A stretch of DNA of 36,498 nt, from contig JAFWCK010000001.1 in the NCBI GenBank assembly GCA_017536965.1, positions 1 through 36,498 on the forward strand, in the 5' to 3' direction. Source of the DNA: Lachnospiraceae bacterium. GTDB taxonomy: Bacteria > Bacillota > Clostridia > Lachnospirales > Lachnospiraceae. The notes below the pieces were generated by a model that had not been told where the DNA came from, searched no databases, and saw only the letters and a program-made list of their open reading frames with translations. Positions 1 through 8,446 of this stretch are shown here, piece by piece (positions within the stretch are counted from its first letter, which is position 1; each line of letters opens with the position of its first letter). A program made the translations under genes and the position numbers.

Positions 1-504
1 CTGCTGTGGGCAGGCAAAAAGATCCTTACGGAAGGCGAGATCCGGCCGACGGATATCGTCCCTGTTTTGGCATCCAGCCGCAGCGGCAAGCCTGCTGCGT
101 ATCCGATGCGCTGGGGCGTGCACATGGCGGACCAGACACCACTGTTCAACGCGCGCGCAGAAGCAAATGGCGTGAAACCGTTCTTTAAAGAAGACTGGGA
201 GCGGCGCCGCTGCATCGTCCCAGCTTCCTTCTATTATGAGTGGAATCCGCAGAAAGAAAAGTTTGCCATCCAGCCGGCCAACTCCACTGTTACGTGGCTG
301 TGCGGGCTGTATCGTTTTGAGGACGACCTTCCGTACTTTGTCATCCTTACGCGTGATCCATCCGCCGAGCTGCGCCAGATCCACGACCGCATGCCGCTCA
401 TCCTACCGGAAAACAAAATAAACGAATGGATCCGCCCGGAGACAGATCCATCCAAACTTCTTCCATATGCATTGACCGACATGGTCTACGAGCACGCGGA
501 GTAA
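1..504 (+). CDS. SRAP-family (YedK/HMCES-like) protein, 5' end outside window
   Basis: This is the C-terminal part of a SOS response-associated peptidase (SRAP) protein. The family protects abasic sites in single-stranded DNA by forming a covalent DNA-protein crosslink through an N-terminal Cys2. The frame is open from base 1, and an internal ATG at 67 is not the true start because upstream codons already read EIRPTDIVPVL, a typical family segment. Visible family motifs are PMRWG, NARAE, CIVPASFYYEW and the conserved histidine in HDRMP. The catalytic Cys2 region lies off the window. The gene ends just before a hairpin with a T-tract, and faces the flavoprotein gene tail to tail. The family call is firm; its use in DNA repair here is inferred from the family. 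Confidence 0.93.
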   Translation: MLWAGKKILTEGEIRPTDIVPVLASSRSGKPAAYPMRWGVHMADQTPLFNARAEANGVKPFFKEDWERRRCIVPASFYYEWNPQKEKFAIQPANSTVTWLCGLYRFEDDLPYFVILTRDPSAELRQIHDRMPLILPENKINEWIRPETDPSKLLPYALTDMVYEHAE

Positions 505-507
505 CCC

Positions 508-558
508 GCGCTGTGCAGGCGAGCGCCAAGCCAGGCGCCGACGCAGCGCTTTTTATTT
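508..558 (+). terminator. Rho-independent terminator after the SRAP gene
   Basis: Arms GCGCTG (508-513) and CAGCGC (544-549) close a GC-rich stem-loop that also contains GGCG/CGCC segments. A T-rich run (TTTTTATTT) follows directly. It lies between two convergent genes and fits termination of the plus-strand SRAP transcript. Its 3' side overlaps the end of the minus-strand flavoprotein gene. Confidence 0.6.
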
Positions 559-1092
559 CACATTCCGCCCCAACTCATATGCTTCCTGCATGTAAGGGCT
601 CTTGCTTGTCAGTTCCGGCGTACCGCATCCGCCGCCTAATACAATCCCGACATTTTCAAATTCCATGTAATCGCAAATGGTTTGGAAATATGCCTGTGTG
701 ATAGTGAACACGGTTTTCGTGTCATCCCAGGCCACCGCCAGCAGCGCGGCTTTCTTATGCATCCGCGTCAGCTCCATGGTGAAACTGTAGAAGCGGTCGA
801 CCACATTCTTCAGCTGCGCCGGCCAGTTGTAATAATAAACCGGCATGACAAAGACCAGCATGTCCGCCTCGCGGATCTGCCATTTCAGGTCGTTTTCAAA
901 ATCGTCCTGCTGCACGCAGTCGCCGTCCATGCCGCAGTGATTGCATCCCAGGCAAGGGCGGATGTCTTTGCGCATCACATCAAACTCCGTGACCGCATGT
1001 CCGCTCTCCGTCGCCCCGCGGATGAATTCGTCCGCAATCATGTTAGACGACCCGTTCTTATTCCCGCTCGATTTAATCACTAAAATTCTCAT
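553..1092 (-). CDS. NADPH-dependent FMN reductase / flavodoxin-family protein
   Basis: This predicted cytoplasmic flavoprotein has a flavodoxin-like fold. The N-terminus MRILVIKSSGNKNGSSN is the FMN phosphate-binding loop. A Cys-rich segment (PCLGCNHCGMDGDC, about residues 46-60) is typical of the iron-sulfur flavoprotein/NADPH-dependent FMN reductase family, and MPVYYYNWPAQLKN supplies the isoalloxazine-binding region. About 179 residues is normal for the family. I place the start at 1092 rather than 1113 because AGGAG lies about 7 nt upstream of this ATG and the flavodoxin motif starts immediately. Likely role: NAD(P)H-driven flavin or quinone/nitro-compound reduction in an anaerobe; the substrate cannot be told from sequence. 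Confidence 0.88.
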   Translation of the reverse strand: MRILVIKSSGNKNGSSNMIADEFIRGATESGHAVTEFDVMRKDIRPCLGCNHCGMDGDCVQQDDFENDLKWQIREADMLVFVMPVYYYNWPAQLKNVVDRFYSFTMELTRMHKKAALLAVAWDDTKTVFTITQAYFQTICDYMEFENVGIVLGGGCGTPELTSKSPYMQEAYELGRNVK

Positions 1093-1159
1093 AGTCTGTC
1101 TCCTCTGTCTCACGATATCGCTGTTCTTCGTCTATTTCATTTCTATTTTTGGCCGATAA

Positions 1160-1447
1160 TTTGCGTTTTTGTACCCATCTCTTTTCATTGCAAAAAATGA
1201 TAACAAAAATGAAATCCTTTTGTAACATCATTTTTATACAACTCTAATATTTTGACAGGGTATTGATTCCATGAATCATTTTTAACGACTAGTTTTTGCT
1301 TATTTATAAAAGTTCCTCTTTTTCAGGGGGACAAAAACGAAAATTATTGGCTGTTTTTGAAAATGATTCTATGGCAAAGCCGAAGCCGTTTACAGAAATG
1401 TAACAATTGCCCTTTCAAGAGATGCAATTCCCACTCCTAATCAAGCA
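1160..1447. other. AT-rich gap with an imperfect palindrome, no gene seen
   Basis: No credible coding frame is present. The clearest structure is an imperfect inverted repeat with a left arm at 1194-1209 and a right arm at 1218-1235, joined by a loop of about 8 nt. A smaller dyad, TGATTC/GAATCA (1264-1278), is followed by five Ts. Either could be an operator or attenuator for the flavoprotein gene, or a weak terminator of the gene ending at 1448. No convincing sigma-70 promoter pair is visible. Confidence 0.35.
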
Positions 1448-1840
1448 TCAATCCTTCTGCATGAACAATTCCCGGTACGCATCGTACCCGGTGTGGATGC
1501 TTTCCGCCGGATCATAACTGAGCACATCAAAAAATGGTTCCAGTGAACGCGCTGGGCTAAAGCCTTCCGCGCGGATAGCGCGGTACTTCTCTAACGTTTC
1601 ATTTTTGCCGGCGATCACGATCCACTCGAACCGCTCATCTTCCGGCAAGTCTTCGTTCTTCTCGTGCAGATGTACCAGCCCGTGCTTTTCGATGATCTCA
1701 CAGGCATCATCCTTTACCATCTCATAATCCGCGTGCGTCAGCGGCGGGGATAATGCCAGCCGTTTGCATCCGCCCGCCACACATTCTGAGAATGCGGTTA
1801 TCATGCCTAAAATAAAAGAGCGTTTATCCAAGTCCTGCAT
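1448..1840 (-). CDS. Conserved hypothetical protein, about 130 aa
   Basis: No named domain is recognised. The N-terminus MQDLDKRSFILGMITAFSEC followed by VAGGCKRLALSPPL is distinctive and looks like a conserved clostridial family. The protein is soluble and rich in acidic residues toward the C-terminus (EDLPEDERFEWIVIAGK), and it ends in a Tyr/Glu-rich tail. I place the start at 1840 because AGGAGGA sits 5-6 nt upstream there; the open frame extends to 1897 without another good ribosome site. It is a monocistronic minus-strand gene divergent from the phosphoesterase gene. Function unknown. Confidence 0.75.
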   Translation of the reverse strand: MQDLDKRSFILGMITAFSECVAGGCKRLALSPPLTHADYEMVKDDACEIIEKHGLVHLHEKNEDLPEDERFEWIVIAGKNETLEKYRAIRAEGFSPARSLEPFFDVLSYDPAESIHTGYDAYRELFMQKD

Positions 1841-1959
1841 TGCTCTCCTCCTGAAATCCATTGAAAGTATTATACCAAATACCGCGCATTCTGGCACACC
1901 GAACTTGCTATCCCCAAAAGTCTATGTCACAATAAAACCACTTTGAAAGGAGGCGCAGA

Positions 1960-3435
1960 ATGCCAAGCAGAATCAGCCCGAAGAAACATTTGACCATACT
2001 CCATTCCAACGACCTGCACGGAGACTTTCTCCCGCAGGAGAAAAACGGCGTGACGACCGGCGGCATCAACTACCTGGCCGGCTACGTAAAGAAAGTCCGC
2101 AGCGAAGAAGAAAACGTGCTTTATGTGAACGCGGGCGATATGTTCCGCGGGTCCGTGATCGATGCGGAATACCGCGGCCTTTCCACCATCGACCTGATGA
2201 ACTCGCTATCGCCGGATGTCAGCACCATCGGCAACCACGAGGTGGACTACGGGCTGGCGCATCTGCTCTTCCTGGAAAAATGCGCGCGCTTCCCGATCAT
2301 CAACGCCAACCTTCTGGTGACGCTCAACAACGCCCGCCTCTTCCAGCCATATCTGCAAAAAGAAGTCGGCGGCATGAAGATTTTGTTCATTGGGATTTTG
2401 ACAGAAGAAGTGCTGGCGATGACAAAGTCCGAAAAAGTCATCGGCACCTTTATCGATATAGAAGCAGCCGCCAAAGAGATCGGTATCATCTGCGATAACT
2501 ACCGCACACGCCACACGGATATGGTCGTCCTTTTGACGCACATCGGCATCGAGGCAGACCGCGAGCTGGCGCAGCTGCTGGACCCGGACTGGGGCGTAGA
2601 TCTGATCATCGGCGGCCACTCGCACACATTGATGGAGGAGCCAGAAATAGTAAACGGTGTGCCGATCGTGCAGGCGGGAACCGGCTCGGGACACATCGGC
2701 CGCTTCGACATTGAATACGATACGATCCGCAATAGGATCCTCGACTGGAAATGGGAGTGCGTTTCGATCACGCCGGAGACCGCAGAATCTGACCCGGTCA
2801 TGGAACATCTCTTAGACCGCTACCAGGGCGAGATGAACGAGAAGTTCCACTGCATCATTACCACGTTTGCGCGGGAGCTCACACACCCATCACGCACGCA
2901 GGAGACGGAGCTGGGCAACCTTTACGCGGACCTGCTGCAGGTAGACAGCAGTTTCGATATTATGATGATGGGCTCCGGCGCCATCCGCAAACAGGCGCTC
3001 GGACCGATCGTGGAATATCAGGACATGGTGGAGAATACTCCGTTCGATGACCACCTCTGGATGCTCAAGGTGACGGGCAAACAGTTCCGACAGATGATCC
3101 AGTTCATGCTGCGCGATGAAGCCTGGGAGGGACACACCGAGTTCTACCAGTTTTCCAAAGGCGTGCGGATCAAGTACCGCAAGAGCACGCACACGATTGA
3201 GGAGTTCAAATTCAACGGCGAAGACATCACCGATGACCAGGAACTGTTGATCGCGCTGCAGACGTATCACTACGACAACTTCACGGAATTCTTCTCCGTG
3301 CCGATCGAAGAGGTTAAGGCCAACATGGAGCCGCGCGTCGTTGCGACCAGCGTCAACAACATCATCGAAGAATATTTTATGATGCATCAGGGGCTGGATG
3401 CACACGTGGAAGGCAGGCTGGAAATATTCGAGTGA
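1960..3435 (+). CDS. 5'-nucleotidase/metallophosphatase-family protein, cytoplasmic form
   Basis: This is a two-domain bifunctional metallophosphatase/5'-nucleotidase family member of 491 residues, close to the family's core size. The N-terminal calcineurin-like domain shows the metal ligands SNDLHGD (D18, H20), NAGDMF, GNHEVDYG, LTHIG and GGHSHT. The C-terminal 5'-nucleotidase domain starts near residue 290 (TRQTETELGNLYAD-like segment, then NTPFDDHLW). No signal peptide, lipobox or LPXTG is present, unlike the secreted UshA/YfkN types, so it is predicted to be intracellular. Start: AAGGAGG 7-8 nt upstream of ATG 1960. Likely substrates are nucleoside phosphates or other phosphomonoesters; the exact one is not readable. 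Confidence 0.9.
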   Translation: MPSRISPKKHLTILHSNDLHGDFLPQEKNGVTTGGINYLAGYVKKVRSEEENVLYVNAGDMFRGSVIDAEYRGLSTIDLMNSLSPDVSTIGNHEVDYGLAHLLFLEKCARFPIINANLLVTLNNARLFQPYLQKEVGGMKILFIGILTEEVLAMTKSEKVIGTFIDIEAAAKEIGIICDNYRTRHTDMVVLLTHIGIEADRELAQLLDPDWGVDLIIGGHSHTLMEEPEIVNGVPIVQAGTGSGHIGRFDIEYDTIRNRILDWKWECVSITPETAESDPVMEHLLDRYQGEMNEKFHCIITTFARELTHPSRTQETELGNLYADLLQVDSSFDIMMMGSGAIRKQALGPIVEYQDMVENTPFDDHLWMLKVTGKQFRQMIQFMLRDEAWEGHTEFYQFSKGVRIKYRKSTHTIEEFKFNGEDITDDQELLIALQTYHYDNFTEFFSVPIEEVKANMEPRVVATSVNNIIEEYFMMHQGLDAHVEGRLEIFE

Positions 3436-3436
3436 C

Positions 3437-3513
3437 GGCGCTGACGATGCTGTCCACCGGGCGCTGACGATGCTGTCCGCCGGGCGCTGACGATGCTGTC
3501 CGCCGGGCGCTGA
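3437..3513 (+). repeat. 23-bp tandem repeat, three copies plus a partial
   Basis: The unit GCGCTGACGATGCTGTCC plus RCCGG recurs with an exact 23-bp step (CTGACGATGC at 3441, 3464 and 3487, then a partial CTGA at 3510). The copies differ at one A/G. It starts 2 bp after the phosphoesterase stop codon and supplies TGA in several frames. It lies within the presumed 3' UTR. Confidence 0.9.
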
Positions 3514-3543
3514 AACGCAAGTGCAAATTGCTGAAAAAAACAG

Positions 3544-3572
3544 TTGTACTCTCCACTCCACTGTGATAGAAT
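3544..3572 (+). promoter_or_regulatory. Sigma-70-type promoter for the 3730 gene
   Basis: TTGTAC (3544-3549) and TAGAAT (3567-3572) are separated by 17 nt, with a TGA just before the -10 that resembles an extended -10. It points at the small gene starting at 3730 and would give a leader of about 150 nt. That leader holds a short dyad TTCGGG/CCCGAA (3692-3709) just ahead of the ribosome site. Confidence 0.55.
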
Positions 3573-3729
3573 ACGCTCGTTTCTAAAAAAACCTTTTTCA
3601 AAGAAACGGTGAGAATACAAAAAGAGGCAGAACGATTAAAGTGGTATTTTGCGTACCCAACTTTATCTTCTGGCTTTTTTTGTTGCCGAAATTCGGGCGC
3701 CATCCCGAACGTTGAGAAAGGAGAAACAT

Positions 3730-4032
3730 ATGAAAGACATCACAAAAGAATTCTTCAAACAGCCTACGGACTACGGCAGACAGGTCAACCTGAACCTGAC
3801 GCGGATCGACATGTATATGTCGAAAGCCTGCAATATTTATCAGCAGCTCGGGCGGCTGCAGGTGAAGGTCATGCTGGGCGATACCATCGTCAGGCAGTTC
3901 ACCGGCACCTGGCAGGAAGCGGCCGATGTCATCCGCGAGTACGGCAAGACCTACTTCCTGGATATCCGCTATCCGAACAGCAAGGATGCGCTGCTGGTCA
4001 AGCTGAAAGGCTTTGTGCCGAAAGCAGGTTAA
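3730..4032 (+). CDS. Small conserved hypothetical protein, 100 aa
   Basis: No known domain is recognised. The protein is soluble and basic, with a mixed helix/strand character. Its central segment KVMLGDTIVRQFTGTWQEAA resembles a regulatory beta-strand pair followed by a helix. Start at 3730: GAAAGGAG is placed about 7 nt upstream, whereas the frame upstream to 3649 has no ribosome site. Its own promoter (3544-3572) and terminator (4093-4125) make it a single-gene unit. Function unknown. Confidence 0.8.
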   Translation: MKDITKEFFKQPTDYGRQVNLNLTRIDMYMSKACNIYQQLGRLQVKVMLGDTIVRQFTGTWQEAADVIREYGKTYFLDIRYPNSKDALLVKLKGFVPKAG

Positions 4033-4092
4033 AGCTGAAACGCTTCATGCTAAAGGCAGGCTGAGCGCACCCAGTATTGTCTGAACGCAAAA

Positions 4093-4126
4093 GGCGGGAG
4101 CTAATAATAGCTCCCGCCAGTTTTTC
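4093..4126 (+). terminator. Strong Rho-independent terminator
   Basis: GGCGGGAGCTA (4093-4103) pairs perfectly with TAGCTCCCGCC (4108-4118) across a 4-nt loop, followed by AGTTTTTC. On the minus strand it is followed by CTTTTGCG, so it may act in both directions for the convergent TIR gene ending at 4138. Confidence 0.9.
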
Positions 4127-4137
4127 TCAAAACCACA

Positions 4138-7104
4138 TCATCCCGCATGCAGATTATACAGCTGGCTCCACAGCTTCGGATATTTGATCTCGTCCATCGG
4201 ATACTTCCAGTAAACGATCTCCGGATAATCCCGCAGAAACTCCTTTGTGGAGCTTAACGAATAATCGCAAAGCGATAACAGCAGCATCGCCTTCTCATCG
4301 TATTTAAAGAACGGCGCATATTGTTCCAGAATATAACTTTGGATTTTTCTGACCGGGTTTCCAATCGTTGAAGCATCTTTTTTCCCTAACAGAATGAACC
4401 TCAGATCGATCAGATCATCCCGGATTGCCGCAACTACATGCGTATCAAGGAACTGGCTGATCAGTTCCGCAAACTCCTGCTTGATCACGGAAAAGTCCAC
4501 GCCTGCCGCACGCGCCTCATCCGACTTCACATAGGTCAACAGGGAGTTTTCCATCGGGATAAAACCGTGCTCTATTGTATCCTTGATCGCATCCTGTTTT
4601 TCAAGCAGTTTTTCCAGAGCTTCTTTATCTTTCATATACTGCGGACTTTCATACTTGCCCTTCTCCACCAGATCCGCGATCTTCTTCTCTCGCCGGATCC
4701 CGACCTTAGGCAAAGCAATTCCCGTTACCAGAACGTTTCTCGTCCACAGCGCCATTTCATTCCATTCCTGAATCTTCAGAATGTTTTTCAATTGCCCGGC
4801 ATCATAAAGCAGGTCTTCATATAGGCGCGCACTGATCCTGACGTCTTTTAATAATTTGGAAAACGTCATAACCGCGTCCATGCTTTGGGAAGCTTTCAAA
4901 TGCCAGTCGTAAGCATCCTGGTATTGCTGCATAAAGTAGTAGCAGTCGCCCAGGCGCTCCTCGGATGTAGCAGCCTCCCGCAGATGATCCGCATCAAACA
5001 ACCTCTCCAGCATCGGTGTGAGAATATCAACTGACTGCTTAAGCAGCGTGATGGCCTGATCATACTCTTTGCCCGCTGCCGCAGCTGATCCAACCTGCTG
5101 ATAATACTCCGCCAACATCAGTTTGACTTCATCCGTTTCCATCTCTTCCGCATCAATCAGTTCCTTTGCCTTTGCGGCGCATGATTGCAGCTCCTCCAGA
5201 TCTCCATACTGGTACGCAATGTCCGCCTGCTTCAGCCAGCATTTGATGATCTCGTACCGGATCTGCAAGTTATCCGGGAACTCCTCCTGCAGCGGCCGCA
5301 ACAGTTCTTTCCGATCCTGCAGCCAGCCATAGGCTTCTTTTAATTCCCCGCTAGTTATTTCATAATCACAGGCCGCATCCATCAGGAAAGAATAGTTAAA
5401 CTTTATTTCCGTCGACAATTCCTCTTTGTCCAGGGATTCATAATAAGAAAATGCACTGCCCAGCCATTCCTTCGCACCATTGAGGTTGCCGCTCTCGGTG
5501 CATTCGGTTGCCATTCTTCCGCACAGCCGCATCAGCTCTTTTCCAATCTCCGGGCCATCCATGAAGCCAATGACTGTGCGTAGACCATTTGCCTTTTTCG
5601 ACCACTCGAATATCTTTTCCGATATGCCTGCTCCGAACGCGACATCCAACATCATGCGGCAAGCCTGCCACATATAAGTGAGGCCTTCCTGCAGGCGCGG
5701 GTTGGTCCGCGTATACTTTTTAAGCACGGATTTCACTTTTCCAAAAATGGATTTTTCCAGAGAGCCGAAGGACAGCCGCTGCGCGATGTCAAACATGGTG
5801 GTGCAGGTATCGTCGGCCATTTCAAAATCCTCTGCAGCTATCGCCAGCTCCGCCAACTCTTTTGCTTCTTTTAAAAACTCGAATGCATCGTCTTCACTTC
5901 GTGATTCTTCCGCGGTATCTGACAATTCTATGACCAGTCTTCCCTGCCACTCTTCGGCTTTCTTAATATCCCGCTCCACACCATCGCCTTTGGCATACAT
6001 GGATGACAGCTTCTTCATGGCCAGATCTACCCCTGCATTCGCAGATGATGTGATCAGCTTCAACGCCCGCTCTCTGTCGACTTCCACATCGATGCCGGAG
6101 AGGTAAGCCAGTCCAACAAAGAAATCATGTACCGGGTCCGCTTTCGATGACGTAGCGATCGGCAGATAGTCGCGCAATGCATTGGCTATCTGCTCCGGAT
6201 CCTGCGAATCCACCGGGTTTGGAATTCCCTCATAATACTGCTTCAGCGCGTCATGCTCCGTTGCCACCATCTCGATCGGCAGAATGGTTTTATGATTTTT
6301 CTGCGCCATCGGATACTCGATCTCCATGACGTAGTTTTTCTCGTTCACCAGGTTTGGCGTAACCACCAGCGAGAACAGGTTGCTCTTCTTGAGTGCCTCC
6401 TCAATGGCGTCGTTAAAGTTTTCGCCCGGCACCAGAAATTCGTCGTACCAGATGGCCACTTTTTCGCTGAACTCATTTTGATGGATCAGATGCATCAGCT
6501 CATTCGCATAAGCCCGGTCTTTTTTTCGATAGCTTAAAAAGATGTACGCGTCAAACGCAGAACGTATCTCTTCGATCTGCGTATCGTTCAGCAGCACACT
6601 GCTTAAGAACTTGCCCAGCCGCTCTTTGTATGGGATGGCCGTCGGGTCGATGGCCGTCTTGTCTAAATATTCCAGGTCGCCAATCTTTTCTGCGAACGGT
6701 GCATCCAGTCCGCCCTCCACCATGATCGGCAGCACCGGAATGTTTTTCTCTATTGCATAAGGAAGAACTCGTTCAAGTATCTCGTTCTCCGATGCCAGAA
6801 GTTTTCGCGTAACCGGGATCACGATCAGCTGCATTTGATCTAACTCGGCCAGGTCGAACGCACCTGCTGTGCCAACACCTGCTGCACCAACAGTGTCACT
6901 GTCCGCCGTGTCTGCCCCGCCTGCGCTCTCCGCCGCTACATGCCAGATTGAGCAGTTCTGCAGCTCCAGGATTTCCTTAGACAGCTGATCAAAATAAGCC
7001 GCAAAGTCCTCTTTGTGGCTCAAAAAACAAACACGCGGTTTTCCCTGCGGGGATGAGTTCCTCGGGTCGTATAAACAAATGCCATGTCGCCAGTCCTCCT
7101 GCAC
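4138..7104 (-). CDS. Large TIR-domain protein with Sel1/TPR repeats
   Basis: This 988-residue soluble protein has two TIR-like units. The first (about 22-175) begins KPRVCFLSHKEDF and has lost clear catalytic features; it carries an Ala/Gly/Asp-rich insertion at about 58-84. The second (about 184-300) is canonical: DAYIFLSYRKKD, then WYDEFLVPGENFNDAIEEAL, then SLVVTPNLV and a helix with E261/E263, either of which could be the NADase glutamate. Sel1-like repeats follow (about 325-395: GLAYLSG, MYAKGDGVERD), then a long TPR-like helical region to the C-terminus. TIR proteins in bacteria often cleave NAD+ or make signalling nucleotides in antiphage defence, with repeats as the sensor; that role here is inference. 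The start is unclear: the GTG at 7104 has no ribosome site (see findings). No Thoeris ThsA-like partner is adjacent. Confidence 0.85.
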   Translation of the reverse strand: MQEDWRHGICLYDPRNSSPQGKPRVCFLSHKEDFAAYFDQLSKEILELQNCSIWHVAAESAGGADTADSDTVGAAGVGTAGAFDLAELDQMQLIVIPVTRKLLASENEILERVLPYAIEKNIPVLPIMVEGGLDAPFAEKIGDLEYLDKTAIDPTAIPYKERLGKFLSSVLLNDTQIEEIRSAFDAYIFLSYRKKDRAYANELMHLIHQNEFSEKVAIWYDEFLVPGENFNDAIEEALKKSNLFSLVVTPNLVNEKNYVMEIEYPMAQKNHKTILPIEMVATEHDALKQYYEGIPNPVDSQDPEQIANALRDYLPIATSSKADPVHDFFVGLAYLSGIDVEVDRERALKLITSSANAGVDLAMKKLSSMYAKGDGVERDIKKAEEWQGRLVIELSDTAEESRSEDDAFEFLKEAKELAELAIAAEDFEMADDTCTTMFDIAQRLSFGSLEKSIFGKVKSVLKKYTRTNPRLQEGLTYMWQACRMMLDVAFGAGISEKIFEWSKKANGLRTVIGFMDGPEIGKELMRLCGRMATECTESGNLNGAKEWLGSAFSYYESLDKEELSTEIKFNYSFLMDAACDYEITSGELKEAYGWLQDRKELLRPLQEEFPDNLQIRYEIIKCWLKQADIAYQYGDLEELQSCAAKAKELIDAEEMETDEVKLMLAEYYQQVGSAAAAGKEYDQAITLLKQSVDILTPMLERLFDADHLREAATSEERLGDCYYFMQQYQDAYDWHLKASQSMDAVMTFSKLLKDVRISARLYEDLLYDAGQLKNILKIQEWNEMALWTRNVLVTGIALPKVGIRREKKIADLVEKGKYESPQYMKDKEALEKLLEKQDAIKDTIEHGFIPMENSLLTYVKSDEARAAGVDFSVIKQEFAELISQFLDTHVVAAIRDDLIDLRFILLGKKDASTIGNPVRKIQSYILEQYAPFFKYDEKAMLLLSLCDYSLSSTKEFLRDYPEIVYWKYPMDEIKYPKLWSQLYNLHAG

Positions 7105-7306
7105 GGCCGCTACGTGCCGCAGCCTTTTTTCTATTGCTGTTCCCTTTTTTATTGGATAATAAAATTGTATTCCTCCCCATTTTTTTGCACAACCTGTTTT
7201 TCTACAAAAACACCTTATGATCGAAATAGTTATTTGGCGCGTGCTATGCTATGATGGCCTCAGAAATTTAGAGTAGATTGACGAACTGTAATACGGAGGA
7301 CTAACT

Positions 7307-8308
7307 ATGGACTTAATGGAGAAAATTTATCAGCAGGCAAAAGAGAATCCACAGATCGTTGCCTTCCCGGAAGCCGACGATCCAAAGATGCTGCAGGCTG
7401 TCAACGAGGCCGTTTCCGGCGGATACTGCAAGCCGCTTCTGGTCGGTGATCCGGAGGCGATCCGTCAGGCCGCACAGGAAGCTGGTGTCGATGTCTCCGG
7501 CATGGAAATTTTTGATAACAACGATGCCGATAAAAAGGCTGAACTTTTTGAGCGCTACATCGCGGAGTATTCCGACATGCTTTCTGTCAAAGCGCTGACT
7601 CGGAAGAGCAAAGACCCGATGTACACCGCTATGATAATGGAGTGCATCGGACTGGCAGACGTGACTTTCGCCGGGCTGACCCATACCACCGGCGATGTGA
7701 TCCTGGCGGCTACCACGATCATTGGACTGAAGGATGGCATCGAAACGCCATCGTCCACTGGCCTGGCTATCATCCCGGGCTTCGATGGATCGGAAGGTGA
7801 ATATCTGCTGATCGGCGACAGCGCCGTATGCGTGGACCCGTCTCCGGCAGACCGCGCATCGATTGCGATCTCCTCCTGCGAGACGGTGAAGGAATTGTTT
7901 GGATGGGAGCCGCGCTGCGCGATGGTCTCGTTCTCAACGGACGGCAGCATGGAGCATCCGATGGTAGACGATGTCCGCGAGTCGGTTCGCATTGCGAACG
8001 AGCTTCGTCCGGACCTTGCCATCGACGGCGAGTTCCAGCTGGACGCTGCCATCAATCCGGGCGTCGCCGCGAAGAAAGTAAAACGCGAATCCAAAGTGGC
8101 CGGCCGCGCCAACATCATCATCTGGCCGGACATCAACGTCGGCAATATCGGCGTGAAGCTGATCCAGTTCTTTGCGCATGCGGATGTGCCGGGACCGTTC
8201 ATCCAGGGCTTCAAGAAGATTGCCTCGGATTGTTCCCGCTCCGCCCCGATCTCCGAGCTGGTCGGCAACATCGTCATGTGCTGCGTGCGCGCTGCGAACA
8301 GTAAGTAA
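7307..8308 (+). CDS. pta: Phosphate acetyltransferase
   Basis: The enzyme interconverts acetyl-CoA and acetyl phosphate, the first step of acetate/ATP fermentation. The 333 residues match the short, single-domain Pta form of Firmicutes. Recognisable family segments are AFPEADDPKMLQA, the central GLTHTTGDVILAA, the glycine-rich STGLAIIPG region, SFSTDGSMEHPMV, DGEFQLDAA and a C-terminal FPDINVGN-like IWPDINVGNIGVKL. Start: GGAGG 9 nt upstream of ATG 7307. No acetate kinase gene follows, so ackA is presumably elsewhere. A phosphate butyryltransferase cannot be fully excluded but the motifs favour Pta. Confidence 0.95.
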   Translation: MDLMEKIYQQAKENPQIVAFPEADDPKMLQAVNEAVSGGYCKPLLVGDPEAIRQAAQEAGVDVSGMEIFDNNDADKKAELFERYIAEYSDMLSVKALTRKSKDPMYTAMIMECIGLADVTFAGLTHTTGDVILAATTIIGLKDGIETPSSTGLAIIPGFDGSEGEYLLIGDSAVCVDPSPADRASIAISSCETVKELFGWEPRCAMVSFSTDGSMEHPMVDDVRESVRIANELRPDLAIDGEFQLDAAINPGVAAKKVKRESKVAGRANIIIWPDINVGNIGVKLIQFFAHADVPGPFIQGFKKIASDCSRSAPISELVGNIVMCCVRAANSK

Positions 8309-8364
8309 GTAGCGCGAAGCGCCGCGAATCGTAGGTAGCTTCCGCACGCTGTGCGCATAACTCG

Positions 8365-8446
8365 CAAGCAGGCTGCGATGCAGCCAGTCAGTAGACTTCG
8401 CGCGTCAAGCAGGCTGCGATGCAGCCAGTCAGTAGACTTCGCGCGC
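8365..8446 (+). repeat. Two near-identical 41-bp direct repeats with internal dyad
   Basis: Units at 8365-8405 and 8406-8446 are the same except for the last base. Each contains GGCTGCGATGCAGCC, a 6-bp stem with a 3-nt loop, and ends in ACTTCGCGCG. A degraded third start (AAAGCAAGCTGCGA) follows. The array lies downstream of pta and covers the 3' end of the minus-strand 78-codon frame. Confidence 0.9.

Noticed and set aside
3573-3729. Riboswitch in the long leader of the 3730 gene
   Set aside because: Only a short 6-bp dyad is visible, with no recognisable aptamer core or terminator/antiterminator pair.
4138-7104. Thoeris defence system
   Set aside because: Only a TIR protein is present; no ThsA-like (SIR2/SLOG) gene lies on either side, and the TIR protein is much larger than ThsB.
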